From an uncultured Lachnospiraceae bacterium (GTDB lineage Bacteria; Bacillota; Clostridia; Lachnospirales; Lachnospiraceae), in contig CAJTVN010000018.1 in assembly GCA_910579685.1 (NCBI GenBank), positions 34,073 through 98,072 of the forward strand: 64,000 nt of DNA, written 5' to 3'. The notes beneath the pieces are model-generated. The model searched no databases. It was not told the origin of the DNA and saw nothing but the letters and a program-made list of their open reading frames with translations. Position 1 is the stretch's first letter. The number at the start of each line of letters is the position of its first letter. A program made the translations under genes and the position numbers. Shown one piece after another: positions 33,672 through 42,924 of the stretch.

Positions 33672-33944
33672 TCACTTATTATGTAAATCCAGGATAGGAA
33701 TGTTGGCATACAGGGTGGGCATTTTGGCATCATGCCCTTTAATTCCTGTCTTGCTGATCTGAATCTCCATACTCTGTGTGTCGATCTTCATGTACTTTGA
33801 TATTACTTTCGCAATATCGGTCTTTATCATTTCCATCATTTCGGGCGAACAGTTTACCCGGTCCGAAATAAGCAGAATTTTTAGCCGATCCTTGGCAATC
33901 TCCCTGGATTTTCTTCTGCTGAAAAAATGCTTGATTCCCATCAT
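33672..33944 (-). CDS. minE: Cell division topological specificity factor MinE
   Basis: A 90-residue MinE. The N-terminal membrane/MinD-contact segment (GIKHFFSRRKSREIAKDRLKIL) and the anti-MinCD region with DRVNCSPEMMEMIKTDI are followed by the dimerisation domain. It stimulates MinD ATPase. Its presence means an oscillating-type Min system rather than the DivIVA/MinJ type. It is 11 bases after minD. Confidence 0.95.
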   Translation of the reverse strand: MMGIKHFFSRRKSREIAKDRLKILLISDRVNCSPEMMEMIKTDIAKVISKYMKIDTQSMEIQISKTGIKGHDAKMPTLYANIPILDLHNK

Positions 33945-33955
33945 AAGGCCACCTC

Positions 33956-34747
33956 CTAATTTTTGTGAAAAATACCTGACACTCTGGTCCAGAAAGAAAC
34001 GCTCTTCTCAAACTCCATAAAGGGGATTTCCTTTCCCGTGACCCGATAGCATATATTCTGATATGCGCGCCCTGCCAGCGTATTATTTCCGACAAGAGGT
34101 TCACCCTGATTGGTGGCAATCACCACATTCTCGTCATCCGGAACAATACCGATCAGCGGAATGGAAAGAATATCCACCACATCCGCCGCACTCATCATCT
34201 CTCCCCTCTTTACCATGTCATACCGAAGGCGGTTGATCACCAGATCAATCTGCTTGAATTCGCTTGCCTCCAAAAGCCCTATGATTCTGTCCGCATCGCG
34301 GATTGCGGATACCTCGGGCGTTGTCACCACCAGTGCCCTGTCTGCCCCGGCGATAGCATTTTTAAATCCCTGCTCGATTCCCGCAGGACAGTCCAGGATA
34401 ATGTAATCAAACTGTTCCCGGAGCTGTCCGATCATTTTGATCATCTGTTCCGGAGTGACTGCCGTTTTGTCCTTTGTCTGTGCAGAGGGCATCAGATACA
34501 GGCTGGGATGCCGCTTGTCCTTGATGAGCGCCTGCTTGATCCGGCATTTGTTTTCCACAACATCAACCAGGTTATAGACAATCCGGTTTTCCAGTCCCAT
34601 AACCACGTCCAGATTGCGCAGCCCGATATCGGTGTCAATCAGTACAACCCTCTTTCCCATTGCTGCAAGACCGGTCCCTACGTTTGCGGATGTAGTGGTC
34701 TTACCTACACCGCCTTTCCCTGATGTGACGACAATTACTTCACTCAT
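33956..34747 (-). CDS. minD: Septum site-determining ATPase MinD
   Basis: A 263-residue ParA-type ATPase. The deviant Walker A TSGKGGVGKTTTSANVG is at the N-terminus, followed by LIDTDIGLRNLDVVMGLE and YIILDCPAGIEQGF. The C-terminus ends in an amphipathic membrane-targeting helix (FWTRVSGIFHKN). It recruits MinC to the membrane to block FtsZ at the poles. The ATG at 34747, with AGGAGG 7 bases upstream, is preferred over the TTG 6 bases earlier. Confidence 0.96.
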   Translation of the reverse strand: MSEVIVVTSGKGGVGKTTTSANVGTGLAAMGKRVVLIDTDIGLRNLDVVMGLENRIVYNLVDVVENKCRIKQALIKDKRHPSLYLMPSAQTKDKTAVTPEQMIKMIGQLREQFDYIILDCPAGIEQGFKNAIAGADRALVVTTPEVSAIRDADRIIGLLEASEFKQIDLVINRLRYDMVKRGEMMSAADVVDILSIPLIGIVPDDENVVIATNQGEPLVGNNTLAGRAYQNICYRVTGKEIPFMEFEKSVSFWTRVSGIFHKN

Positions 34748-34795
34748 TCTCAAACCTCCTAAATGAATAAAAAATTTTCGTCCCCTGAGTTTTTT

Positions 34796-35470
34796 CTAAA
34801 AGGGAAACTCACTCAGTAATTCTTTGGTAAGGGAATCCATAACGATCTTATTGTTTTTTACGTATGCGATTTTCGGCTGTACCTTGGGCTTTATCGACCA
34901 TTTATTGATTTTTTCTCTGGTATTGTATTTGAAATCCCCGATCTTTAATCGTTCGGGTGACATTTCAAGCGCTGCTACATAGTGGCCATCGCTTCCGTTT
35001 CCGCCTGCATAGGCTTCCCCGTAAAGGCCGCCGAGAACAATAATATCCCTGGCGGAGATAATGGCGGAGCCCGGATATACGTCTCCTAGCACAACAATGC
35101 TGGCCTCTGTTTCAAGAACCTGTCCGTTTTTCAGGGTTCCCTTGTAAAATTGCCCCTCGCCCCCAAGCGAGTCCTCGTCAACCTGGGCCAGTGCCCTGAC
35201 AAACTGCCGGTCCGTCTCCTCGTCCTCCGACACGAGGCAGATGATCACAAGATCCGAGTTTTCGGATATGGCTTCAAGGATCTGGTTCTCCTCCTCGTCC
35301 GAAAGCTTTCTTCCCTTGATGGACAAGGCCATTTTTGCATCCTTGAAAAAGCTGCTGGATTCCCGGAATTTAATGGAAATCTCCAGGAGCAATTCCGGAA
35401 AATCCAGATCCGGATTCAGATGAAGCACAATTCCGTTGGGAAAGCTTTTTATTATGACCGAATTTTTCAC
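34796..35470 (-). CDS. minC: Septum site-determining protein MinC
   Basis: A 224-residue FtsZ polymerisation inhibitor. The N-terminal domain (KNSVIIKSFPNGIVLHLNP) and the C-terminal beta-helix with GDVYPGSAIISARDIIVLGGLYGEAYAGGNG are clear. I choose the GTG at 35470 because AAGGAGG lies 8 bases before it and the protein then begins with the usual KNSVIIK; the ATG at 35488 would itself encode the ribosome binding site. It lies between PBP2 and minD. Confidence 0.92.
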   Translation of the reverse strand: MKNSVIIKSFPNGIVLHLNPDLDFPELLLEISIKFRESSSFFKDAKMALSIKGRKLSDEEENQILEAISENSDLVIICLVSEDEETDRQFVRALAQVDEDSLGGEGQFYKGTLKNGQVLETEASIVVLGDVYPGSAIISARDIIVLGGLYGEAYAGGNGSDGHYVAALEMSPERLKIGDFKYNTREKINKWSIKPKVQPKIAYVKNNKIVMDSLTKELLSEFPF

Positions 35471-35488
35471 AATGCTGGCCTCCTTCAT

Positions 35489-38359
35489 TTAATCAGTTCT
35501 GGCGGTGCTTCCGCTCATCTGCTTTGCTGTTCCCGTTATCAAATCTTCCTCGTCTTCCAGCTTAAAATAGTAGGATAACACATCCCGGGTCGTCTTTGCG
35601 GCATAGGAGGAAGTGTAACCGTATGCGATTCGTGTAGCCACCGCTATTTCCGGCGTCTCATAGGGCGCATAGCACACGAACAGACCGTGGTTCGCCCTGT
35701 TCTCCGACTCCTCGGCCGTACCGGTTTTACCGGCCACGCTGATGGTGAAATTCCTGTAATGCGTGTTATTCTCAATCATCTGACGCATGCCAGAATGGAT
35801 GGCATTCCACTCTGCGTCAGTAAGATCCACCGTGTTTCTCACCTCGGCATGGTTCTCGTTAAGGAGATTGCCGCTGTGATCCGTGGTGCGGTCCACCAGA
35901 GTCAGATTATAACAGGTGCCGCTGTTTGCCACCGCATTGACATATCTGGCAAGGCCTACCGTGGTAAAATCGCTGTTACCCTGTCCAATCGCAGAGCGGA
36001 CAGCGTCCATGGTGGAAAACTGGGGAGTCGCTTCCTCAATCTCAATTCCCGAGGTTTCTGTCAGCCCGTACAGATCCGCATATGTGGCAAGCTTTGCAAG
36101 GCCCTGATCCGAGGAATACGTATCCCCATTGGTTCCGAGCCGGTAGGCCATTTCATAGAAGAAAATATTACAGGAATGCCGGATGGCTCCCGATACATTC
36201 AGGGCACCGTGGCTCCCCCTCCCGTAGATCCAGCACCGGGGAGGCGGTGCGATCTTGTCAAACTGCGCATTGCAGGAAAATACCGTGGAGGGTGTGATAA
36301 TCCCCTCCCTGAAGCCCGCTGTGGTGGATACCATCTTAAAAGTGGATCCGGGAGCGGTTCTCTGCTGGGTCGCATAATTGATCATAGGTGTGGAGAGATC
36401 GTTTAAAAGCTGGGAAAAATATTCCGCATCCACGCCGTTTGCCATCTTGTTATTGTCATATCCGGGATAGGATACCAGCGCAAGCACATCCCCGGTATTT
36501 ACATCCGTGATTACCATGGAGGCGCTGTGCGGGTCAAGGGCAAGCTGGGCCGGGGTGATATCAAGGTTCCTCACCCGCTCCATCATAAAGTTATAGGCGG
36601 AAAGACTGCCGTTTTCCAGTCCGGCCCTTTCCTCCTGGGGAACGGTTATCAGATCCTGCTCCAGCAGGATGCTGCAGACCTCCCTTCCGGAAACCGTGTC
36701 GTCCTTGATCAGAAACCGGTAAATCTTTTTGGTAAAGTCCACATTGTCCTGAATCTGCCCGAAGATATATTCCACAATCTTTTCATAGATTTCTTTGGAA
36801 TCCGAATACTGTCCGCTCAGCGAAAGCTTGGTGATATCGATCCAGTTCTGTGCGATACAGTAATTCAGGTATTCATTCAGGCTGATGGTCTCATCAATGG
36901 TCCAGGCCGTGTAAGTGGGGTCGCTGGTGTTTACCAGGCTCCTTACGATGATACCGCCATCGTAGAGCATTTCCGCAAGAAAGCTCTCGTAAATCTGGTA
37001 TTCCATGGTAAGGTTATCGTAGGGAGTACAGGTTTCCAGCAACTCTTTTCGCAGGGTTTCAAACACCTGATCCTTCCTCACCAGAAATTTTTCATGAACC
37101 GCCTTCTCGTTTGGACCGGCGTCTCTGTATTCGAAATGCCCCGTATCGATAACGTTATTGTTGATCAGGGCAAAGTACACATCATAGATCGGGATTTTGA
37201 TGTTGCTGGCGCTCACGCTGCTTGCGTCGAACTCCTTTGCGTTGATAATATTTGTATAAAGGATACCGGCCAGGTTTTCTTCCAGAATCTTATAGGCGGC
37301 AATCTGGAGATCCCGGTCAAGGGTCAGGTATATGTTGTCTCCCGCAACCGGTTCCGTGCGGCTGCTGATCTCGATCACCTTTCCGATATTGTTGACAAAT
37401 ACGGTTTCGCTTCCCTTTGTTCCCTGAAGGGACGCCTCCATGGATTTTTCGATGCCAAGTTTTCCCACCGTGTCATTCAGATCATAGGCGTCTGCCCCGT
37501 ACTCTTCCTGCAAGGTCTCAAGCTCTTCCTGGGATACCTTGCCGGTATAGCCGATAATATGGGAAAAATAGACACTGTCAACATATTTTCGGATGGTATC
37601 CTCCACAATGGAAACCCCCTCGAGCTCGTTGCAGTTCTCCATTACAACGGCAACCGTCTCCTCGCTGACATCCGTGGCCACTGTGGTTGCAATGTATTTC
37701 TGATAGCTGTTGTTATTCATGTCGTAGCGGATGGTGAGGATTTTTAAGATTTCCGCCCTGGTGTAACCGTTTCCGGCGACAAAGCTGTCCTTGCTGTCCT
37801 GCGAAGTATAATCGCCGATCCGGAACCTGTCCCATCCGCACAGATACTCAACGACCTCGTTTGCCGTTGCCGTCCGCTCCTTTTCCTCCAGCTTGTCTAT
37901 GGTCGTGCGCCCGTAAACATCGGCAAGGAAGCGAAGCAGCCGGGTTCCTTCCACGGTAAAGGCAAAATTGTTGTTTTTGTCGAGGACAATCTTAAAATCG
38001 CTGACAATGCTGTCCCCGTTCTTCTCGATCATCTGAATCAGACGGTAAATCGTGCTGTTCAGGTTGAAATTTTTCATCGTCCCACTCTCGTAAACATCCT
38101 CAATGGTCACGGAATGAGCCAGTTCGTTGTAGGCCAGAAGGTTGCCGTTGCGGTCGTAAATACATCCCCGGCTTCCCTGTATGGTTCTCTCCTTCATGAT
38201 CTTTGTCTGAAAGGAATCCAGGTACTCCTCCCCATGGACAATCTGCAGGTCAAAGAGCCGGTGTACAATCACGGCGACAATGAGAGCCATCACAAGGATC
38301 AGCACGAAGACCCTGGAAGTAACCATATTAAAAAAATTCTCTCTAAAGTCCTCAAACAA
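35489..38359 (-). CDS. mrdA: Penicillin-binding protein 2, elongasome transpeptidase (large clostridial form)
   Basis: About 956 residues: an N-terminal membrane anchor (about residues 14-35), a dimerisation/pedestal domain (RGCIYDRNGNLLAYNE) and a transpeptidase domain with STFK (S-x-x-K) in PGSTFKMVS, SCN in RHSCNIFF and KTGT in VAGKTGTAEE. It cross-links peptidoglycan during lateral growth with RodA. It is much longer than the usual 600-700 residues because of an insertion of roughly 200-250 residues before the transpeptidase domain (around EFDASSVSASNIK to LENGSLSAYNF), as in some clostridial PBP2. The start is uncertain: a TTG at 38359 is preferred; another TTG at 38392 is possible. It overlaps mreD. 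Confidence 0.93.
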   Translation of the reverse strand: MFEDFRENFFNMVTSRVFVLILVMALIVAVIVHRLFDLQIVHGEEYLDSFQTKIMKERTIQGSRGCIYDRNGNLLAYNELAHSVTIEDVYESGTMKNFNLNSTIYRLIQMIEKNGDSIVSDFKIVLDKNNNFAFTVEGTRLLRFLADVYGRTTIDKLEEKERTATANEVVEYLCGWDRFRIGDYTSQDSKDSFVAGNGYTRAEILKILTIRYDMNNNSYQKYIATTVATDVSEETVAVVMENCNELEGVSIVEDTIRKYVDSVYFSHIIGYTGKVSQEELETLQEEYGADAYDLNDTVGKLGIEKSMEASLQGTKGSETVFVNNIGKVIEISSRTEPVAGDNIYLTLDRDLQIAAYKILEENLAGILYTNIINAKEFDASSVSASNIKIPIYDVYFALINNNVIDTGHFEYRDAGPNEKAVHEKFLVRKDQVFETLRKELLETCTPYDNLTMEYQIYESFLAEMLYDGGIIVRSLVNTSDPTYTAWTIDETISLNEYLNYCIAQNWIDITKLSLSGQYSDSKEIYEKIVEYIFGQIQDNVDFTKKIYRFLIKDDTVSGREVCSILLEQDLITVPQEERAGLENGSLSAYNFMMERVRNLDITPAQLALDPHSASMVITDVNTGDVLALVSYPGYDNNKMANGVDAEYFSQLLNDLSTPMINYATQQRTAPGSTFKMVSTTAGFREGIITPSTVFSCNAQFDKIAPPPRCWIYGRGSHGALNVSGAIRHSCNIFFYEMAYRLGTNGDTYSSDQGLAKLATYADLYGLTETSGIEIEEATPQFSTMDAVRSAIGQGNSDFTTVGLARYVNAVANSGTCYNLTLVDRTTDHSGNLLNENHAEVRNTVDLTDAEWNAIHSGMRQMIENNTHYRNFTISVAGKTGTAEESENRANHGLFVCYAPYETPEIAVATRIAYGYTSSYAAKTTRDVLSYYFKLEDEEDLITGTAKQMSGSTARTD

Positions 38360-38873
38360 ATTTCCTAGCGCTCCTTCGTTCCATATCCTCAAGCTTCTTG
38401 TTGATCCACAACGAAATTGGATACAATAGCAGGGTTATAAAAATCGTGTACACCATTTCCGGAAGAATCACGTGTACAAAATAGTAAGTAAAATGAAATC
38501 TTTTTCTCATAAGAAAAAGTATCACATAGTAGGCTAATCCATAGACCAGATCACTTACCAGGATAAGAGCCATGGGAAGCTTGATATCCTCCGGAAAGAA
38601 AATCCGGTTGAATTTGCCGTTGGCATATCCGATATACATATAGATCATGGCGTTTAAGCCGATGACACTGCCGAAGAAAATATCCGAAAGAAGCCCGCAG
38701 AAAAAGCCAAAGGCAATACCGGTGCGCTCCCCTCTCATAAATCCAAAGGACGCTGTCAGTATGATCATCAGGTTTGGAACGATTCCGCTGAAGGCTATTC
38801 CTTTAAAAAAGGTGGTCTGCAGCACAAAGCACAGGATCACCAGCATGCCTGAAACCAGAAATCTTCTCATCAA
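38352..38873 (-). CDS. mreD: Rod shape-determining protein MreD
   Basis: A 173-residue protein with about five or six transmembrane segments and no soluble domain. GIVPNLMIILTASFGFMRGERTGIAFGFFCGLLSD is typical for MreD. It is part of the MreBCD elongasome scaffold. It overlaps mreC by 4 bases and PBP2 slightly. Confidence 0.93.
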   Translation of the reverse strand: MMRRFLVSGMLVILCFVLQTTFFKGIAFSGIVPNLMIILTASFGFMRGERTGIAFGFFCGLLSDIFFGSVIGLNAMIYMYIGYANGKFNRIFFPEDIKLPMALILVSDLVYGLAYYVILFLMRKRFHFTYYFVHVILPEMVYTIFITLLLYPISLWINKKLEDMERRSARKFV

Positions 38874-39760
38874 TTTTCTCCTATGGAGGTTTCCTCGTCT
38901 ATGGACTGCTTCATCTGCGTGATGATCAGAACCTCCTCCAGATGCTCAAAGTCCACGGCCGGCGTCACCTGTCCGGATTTGGTCAGATTATTGGCATCCA
39001 CATTGATTGCCGATATGTATCCGATCAATATGCCGGGAAGATATTTATCGCTTACATTGGAAGTGACGATCTTGTCGCCCTCCACCACGCGGTCTCCGCT
39101 GTCGACCAGCTTCTCAAAGCCGATGACTCCCTGGGCATACAGTTCAAGATTTCCGGAAACGACCAGTATGTCCGAGGTGGAGAGCACCATGCCGCTTGTG
39201 TTGGAATTGTCGTCAATGATGGACATGACCTTGGACCAGTTAGGACCCACATCAATAATTCTTCCCACGAGGCCGCTTCCCGCCATCACATTCATATCAA
39301 TCATGAGACCGTCTTCGTATCCTTTATCAATCATAAAGGAATGAAACCAGTTCCCGGAATCCTTGGCAATAATTCTCGCCCCTACTTTCTCGTATTCGTC
39401 ATACTGGACATCCAGATCATAGAGCTCCCGCAGATTGGTAAGCTCGTACCTGTCCTGTTGAAGGCTGATATTTTCCATGGTAAGCTCATCAATCTGCGCC
39501 TTCAGTTTTTCGTTCTCCTCCAGGAGCGAGCGGATCTGCACAAGCTCCTGGGAGCGCCTGCCAAGCCAGCTTCCGGCTTTGCTGACCCCGTCCTGCAGGG
39601 GAACGATAATAAATCCTCCTACTGCGCTGATGGGCGCACTTATTAAATTCGTATTAAAAGTAAGGACGATCAGTCCCGTGCAAAGTATCGTTAAAATAAA
39701 AAGGAGATATTTACCGGGCAGCGTAAACTTCTCTCCTTTTCTTTTTATTATTGGACTCAT
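38870..39760 (-). CDS. mreC: Rod shape-determining protein MreC
   Basis: A 296-residue bitopic protein: N-terminal anchor (about residues 15-35), a coiled coil (about 65-110, SLLEENEKLKAQIDELTMEN) and the beta-barrel exterior domain (VGARIIAKDSGNWFHSF, GLVGRIIDVGPNWSKV). It activates PBP2 in the elongasome. Overlaps with both mreB and mreD by 4 bases suggest coupled translation. Confidence 0.95.
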   Translation of the reverse strand: MSPIIKRKGEKFTLPGKYLLFILTILCTGLIVLTFNTNLISAPISAVGGFIIVPLQDGVSKAGSWLGRRSQELVQIRSLLEENEKLKAQIDELTMENISLQQDRYELTNLRELYDLDVQYDEYEKVGARIIAKDSGNWFHSFMIDKGYEDGLMIDMNVMAGSGLVGRIIDVGPNWSKVMSIIDDNSNTSGMVLSTSDILVVSGNLELYAQGVIGFEKLVDSGDRVVEGDKIVTSNVSDKYLPGILIGYISAINVDANNLTKSGQVTPAVDFEHLEEVLIITQMKQSIDEETSIGEN

Positions 39761-40767
39761 TTACTCATCCCTTCGATGGCATAGGCAACTGACTTATAAT
39801 TATCATCTTTGATAATTTTTGACAATCCAAGGGCTACGGTGGTTATGGGGCTGTCCACCACATTCACGTTAAGGCCTGTCCCCTCGCGGACGAGCTCTGC
39901 AAGATGGCTGACCTGGGAAGCTCCGCCGGTCAAATAAATACCATGGCGGTAAATATCGGCCGCAAGCTCCGGCGGCGTCCTCTCCAGAATCACCTTCACG
40001 CTGTCGATGATGGTATTGAAATGCTCGATCAGGCATTCCGCAATCATATGGGTTGGAAGCTCCCTTTCCACAGGAAGTCCGGTTACGATATCCCGTCCGT
40101 AGACGACTGCGCCCTTCCCTTCCCGTTCCAGGTCCTTAAGGGATATTTTTACGTTTTCAGCGGTTTTTCCTCCTATGATCAGACTGAACTGCTTGCGCAC
40201 GGCGGCGCGGATTGCATCATCAAATTTCAGTCCGCCCACCTTGATCAGTTTACTTAAGACGATTCCGCCGAGGGAAAGGATGGAAACCTCCGTGGTGTCA
40301 TAGCCCACGTTTACAATCATAACGCCCTGAGAGTTTTTGACATCGATATCCATTCCGAGGCCGTCCGCCACCGCCTTTTCCACCACCAGGATTTTCCGGG
40401 CCTTTACCCCGGCTTCCTTGATCAGGTCGTAGAAGGCTCTCTTCTCGACCTCGGTTATGTCAAAAGGCACCGCAATATAATAATCGGCCGGCTTTACATT
40501 GTTTCTGGACAGATCGCTGATAAAATATTTGACCAGCAGCTCCATGTTTTTGATATCTGCGATAACGCCGTTGGAAAGCGGATAGGAAATATGGATGTTG
40601 GAGGGAGCTTTCTCATACATCTCAAAAGCGGAATCCCCGTAAGCGAACAGTGTATTTTTATTTTCGATGGCTATCATGTTTTTTTCCACCAGGATCGTAT
40701 CGTCGCTCCTGCTGTAAATTTTGATATTACTGGTACCTAAGTCAATACCAAACGTATTGTAAGACAA
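39757..40767 (-). CDS. mreB: Rod shape-determining protein MreB
   Basis: A 336-residue bacterial actin homologue. Nucleotide-binding motifs: FGIDLGTSNIKIY (phosphate 1), VNVGYDTTEVSIL (phosphate 2) and GIYLTGGASQV (adenosine loop). It organises lateral wall synthesis under the membrane. First gene of the mre-pbp2-min-rodA run and 4-base overlap with mreC. Confidence 0.96.
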   Translation of the reverse strand: MSYNTFGIDLGTSNIKIYSRSDDTILVEKNMIAIENKNTLFAYGDSAFEMYEKAPSNIHISYPLSNGVIADIKNMELLVKYFISDLSRNNVKPADYYIAVPFDITEVEKRAFYDLIKEAGVKARKILVVEKAVADGLGMDIDVKNSQGVMIVNVGYDTTEVSILSLGGIVLSKLIKVGGLKFDDAIRAAVRKQFSLIIGGKTAENVKISLKDLEREGKGAVVYGRDIVTGLPVERELPTHMIAECLIEHFNTIIDSVKVILERTPPELAADIYRHGIYLTGGASQVSHLAELVREGTGLNVNVVDSPITTVALGLSKIIKDDNYKSVAYAIEGMSK

Positions 40768-40792
40768 TGTTAATACCCCTTTCTATCGTAAC

Positions 40793-41488
40793 TTATAGTA
40801 GACCTTTTTCCTTGAGGCTGGTATAGAGCCCGTCACCGATCACAATATGGTCGATGAGCGGAACTTCCATAAGGGCCCCTGCTTCCCTTATTTTCCTGGT
40901 GATCAGGATATCCTGCCCGCTTGGAACTGCGTCTCCGCTTGGATGATTGTGCAGAAGCATCACGTAAGATGCCTGGCTTTTGAGCGCCTGCACGAACACT
41001 TCTCTCGCAGACAAGAGGGAGGCGTTTACCGTACCGATGGACAACACAAACTTTTCAATTAAGTGCAGCCGGTTGTCCAAAGACAGCAATAAAACCGTTT
41101 CTTTCTCCTCATGACGCAGCTCCTCCATAAAATAGGACGCCACAGTGCCTGGCGAATCAAATTTGAGTTCATCTGCGGCCCGTTCCATTGCCATGCGCTT
41201 GGAAAGCTCTGCGATACATTTGATTTTGACCGCTTTCACCTCCCCGATTCCGGGCAGCGACATAAGCTCTGAAAGGGAGATGTGATGCAGGGCGTTCAGC
41301 CCCCGGTTTCGTCCCTTTGCCAGGGAAAGTACTTGTCCGGCAAGAGTGAGAGCCGGACAGTTTTTGGCCCCCGTCCGAAGGATAATGGCTAGAAGCTCTG
41401 CCTCTGAAAGAGACTCCGCTCCTGATTTCAGGAATTTTTCGTAAGGAAGGATCCTGTTTTCCTTTTGATTTTCCGGTTTCCGGTTCAT
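40793..41488 (-). CDS. radC: RadC family JAB/MPN domain protein
   Basis: A 231-residue protein with an N-terminal helix-hairpin-helix (LMSLPGIGEVKAVKIKCI) and a C-terminal JAB-type metalloprotease-like domain with HNHPSGDAVPSGQD, including the metal-binding His and Asp. The historical DNA repair role is not supported; function is unknown. Start 41488 follows AAAGGAA; a longer reading has no ribosome binding site. It is 25 bases upstream of mreB, a frequent Firmicute neighbour. Confidence 0.92.
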   Translation of the reverse strand: MNRKPENQKENRILPYEKFLKSGAESLSEAELLAIILRTGAKNCPALTLAGQVLSLAKGRNRGLNALHHISLSELMSLPGIGEVKAVKIKCIAELSKRMAMERAADELKFDSPGTVASYFMEELRHEEKETVLLLSLDNRLHLIEKFVLSIGTVNASLLSAREVFVQALKSQASYVMLLHNHPSGDAVPSGQDILITRKIREAGALMEVPLIDHIVIGDGLYTSLKEKGLL

Positions 41489-41628
41489 GCGTTCCTTTCC
41501 GGCCCCTCTCTCATCGTCCGAAACAAAGCATCGGTTAAACCGTTTTACATATGAAAATATCTTATCACAGAAAGACTTTGCTGTATACAAATTTCATGGA
41601 TTTTTTATAACTTTCATTCCACAATTTA

Positions 41629-42924
41629 TTACGAAAAACTTGTGAAATCTGCCGAAACAATACCCTTTTCGACCAGCTTCTGCAAGGTTTTCATGATTCC
41701 GAATTTTCCGTGCTGCCAGGTAAGCGCTCCCTGAAAATAGACGGCGTAGGGAGGCTTGATGGGGCCGTCCGCACTGAGCTCAATGGAGGAACCGGAGACA
41801 AAAGCTCCCGCCGCCATGATCACGGGACTGTCGTACCCTGGCATATCCCAGGGCTCCGGAGTCACATGACCGTCCACAGCCGCCGCCTGCTGGATTCCCT
41901 GGCAGAAGGCGATCACGCCCTGCGGGTTTCCGAAGGTAACGGCCTGGATGATGTCGTGGCGCTCCTCGCCAGCACAGGGCACCACGGGAAAACCAAGTCT
42001 TTCATAGATATTTGCCGCAAACACGGCGCTCTTTAGTGCGTTTGCCGTAACGGACGGTGCGAGGAACAGTCCCTGGTAAAAAGCGTTTAATACCTGCAGG
42101 GAGGCGCCCACCTCCTTTCCAAGTCCGGGGGAGGTTAAGCGGAAGGACGCATTTTCGATGCATTCCTTTTTCCCCGCAAGATAGCCTCCTATGGGGGCGA
42201 GGCCGCCCCCCGGATTCTTGATCAGCGACCCGACCACGAGATCCGCTCCTACATCCGAGGGCTCTGTTATTTCCGTAAACTCCCCGTAGCAGTTGTCCAC
42301 CATGCAGATCAGATCCGGCTTGATGGCTTTGAGGAAGCGGATCAGTTCCCCGATGGCGGACACCGATAGGGTAGGTCTTGTCTGATAGCCTTTGGAGCGC
42401 TGAATGGTCACAAGCTTTGTCCTCTCCCCAACCGCTTTCCTTATCCCCTCATAATCAAAGCCGCCGCCAGGCAGAAGATCCACCTGCCGGTAAGTGATTC
42501 CGTATTCTTTCAGGGAGCCTTTGGATTCCCGTATCCCGATCACTTCCTCCAGCGTGTCGTAAGGCTTTCCAACCGGGGAGAGAAGCTCGTCCCCCGGGCG
42601 CAGATTGCTCATGAGGGCAAGGGCGAGGGCATGGGTTCCGCAGGTGATCTGGGGCCGCACCAGTGCGTCCTGGGTATGGAAGATATCCGCATAGACGGCC
42701 TCGAGCGTATCTCTTCCCAGATCGTTGTAGCCATAGCCGGTGGTTCCAAGCAGACAGGCCTCGCTCACCTTATTTTTCTGCATGGCGCCTATGACCTTCA
42801 TCTGGTTGTATTCGGAAACCTGATCAATTTTCTCAAAACGCCCTTTTAAGGAATCCCATATCCTCTGGGAAAAATCGTATACCTCCCGACTGATTCCCAT
42901 CTGCTCATACATTTTTTCGATCAT
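41629..42924 (-). CDS. Methionine gamma-lyase family protein (YnbB/aluminium resistance type)
   Basis: A 431-residue fold-type I PLP enzyme of the family once called aluminium resistance protein. Key regions: GTTGYGYNDLGRD, RPQITCGTHALALAL, the Asp of CMVDNCYGEFTE, and the PLP Lys in VGSLIKNPGGGLAPIGGY. It probably cleaves or forms C-S bonds; substrate is not known from sequence. Start 42924 follows AGGGAGGAAAG, and its ATG overlaps the miaA stop by 4 bases. The miaA-ynbB order is common in Bacilli and Clostridia. Confidence 0.9.
   Translation of the reverse strand: MIEKMYEQMGISREVYDFSQRIWDSLKGRFEKIDQVSEYNQMKVIGAMQKNKVSEACLLGTTGYGYNDLGRDTLEAVYADIFHTQDALVRPQITCGTHALALALMSNLRPGDELLSPVGKPYDTLEEVIGIRESKGSLKEYGITYRQVDLLPGGGFDYEGIRKAVGERTKLVTIQRSKGYQTRPTLSVSAIGELIRFLKAIKPDLICMVDNCYGEFTEITEPSDVGADLVVGSLIKNPGGGLAPIGGYLAGKKECIENASFRLTSPGLGKEVGASLQVLNAFYQGLFLAPSVTANALKSAVFAANIYERLGFPVVPCAGEERHDIIQAVTFGNPQGVIAFCQGIQQAAAVDGHVTPEPWDMPGYDSPVIMAAGAFVSGSSIELSADGPIKPPYAVYFQGALTWQHGKFGIMKTLQKLVEKGIVSADFTSFS

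Noticed and set aside
36527..37747. A 406-codon plus-strand frame opposite the PBP2 gene
   Set aside because: It is antisense to a complete, motif-bearing PBP2 gene, has no matching family and no ribosome binding site.
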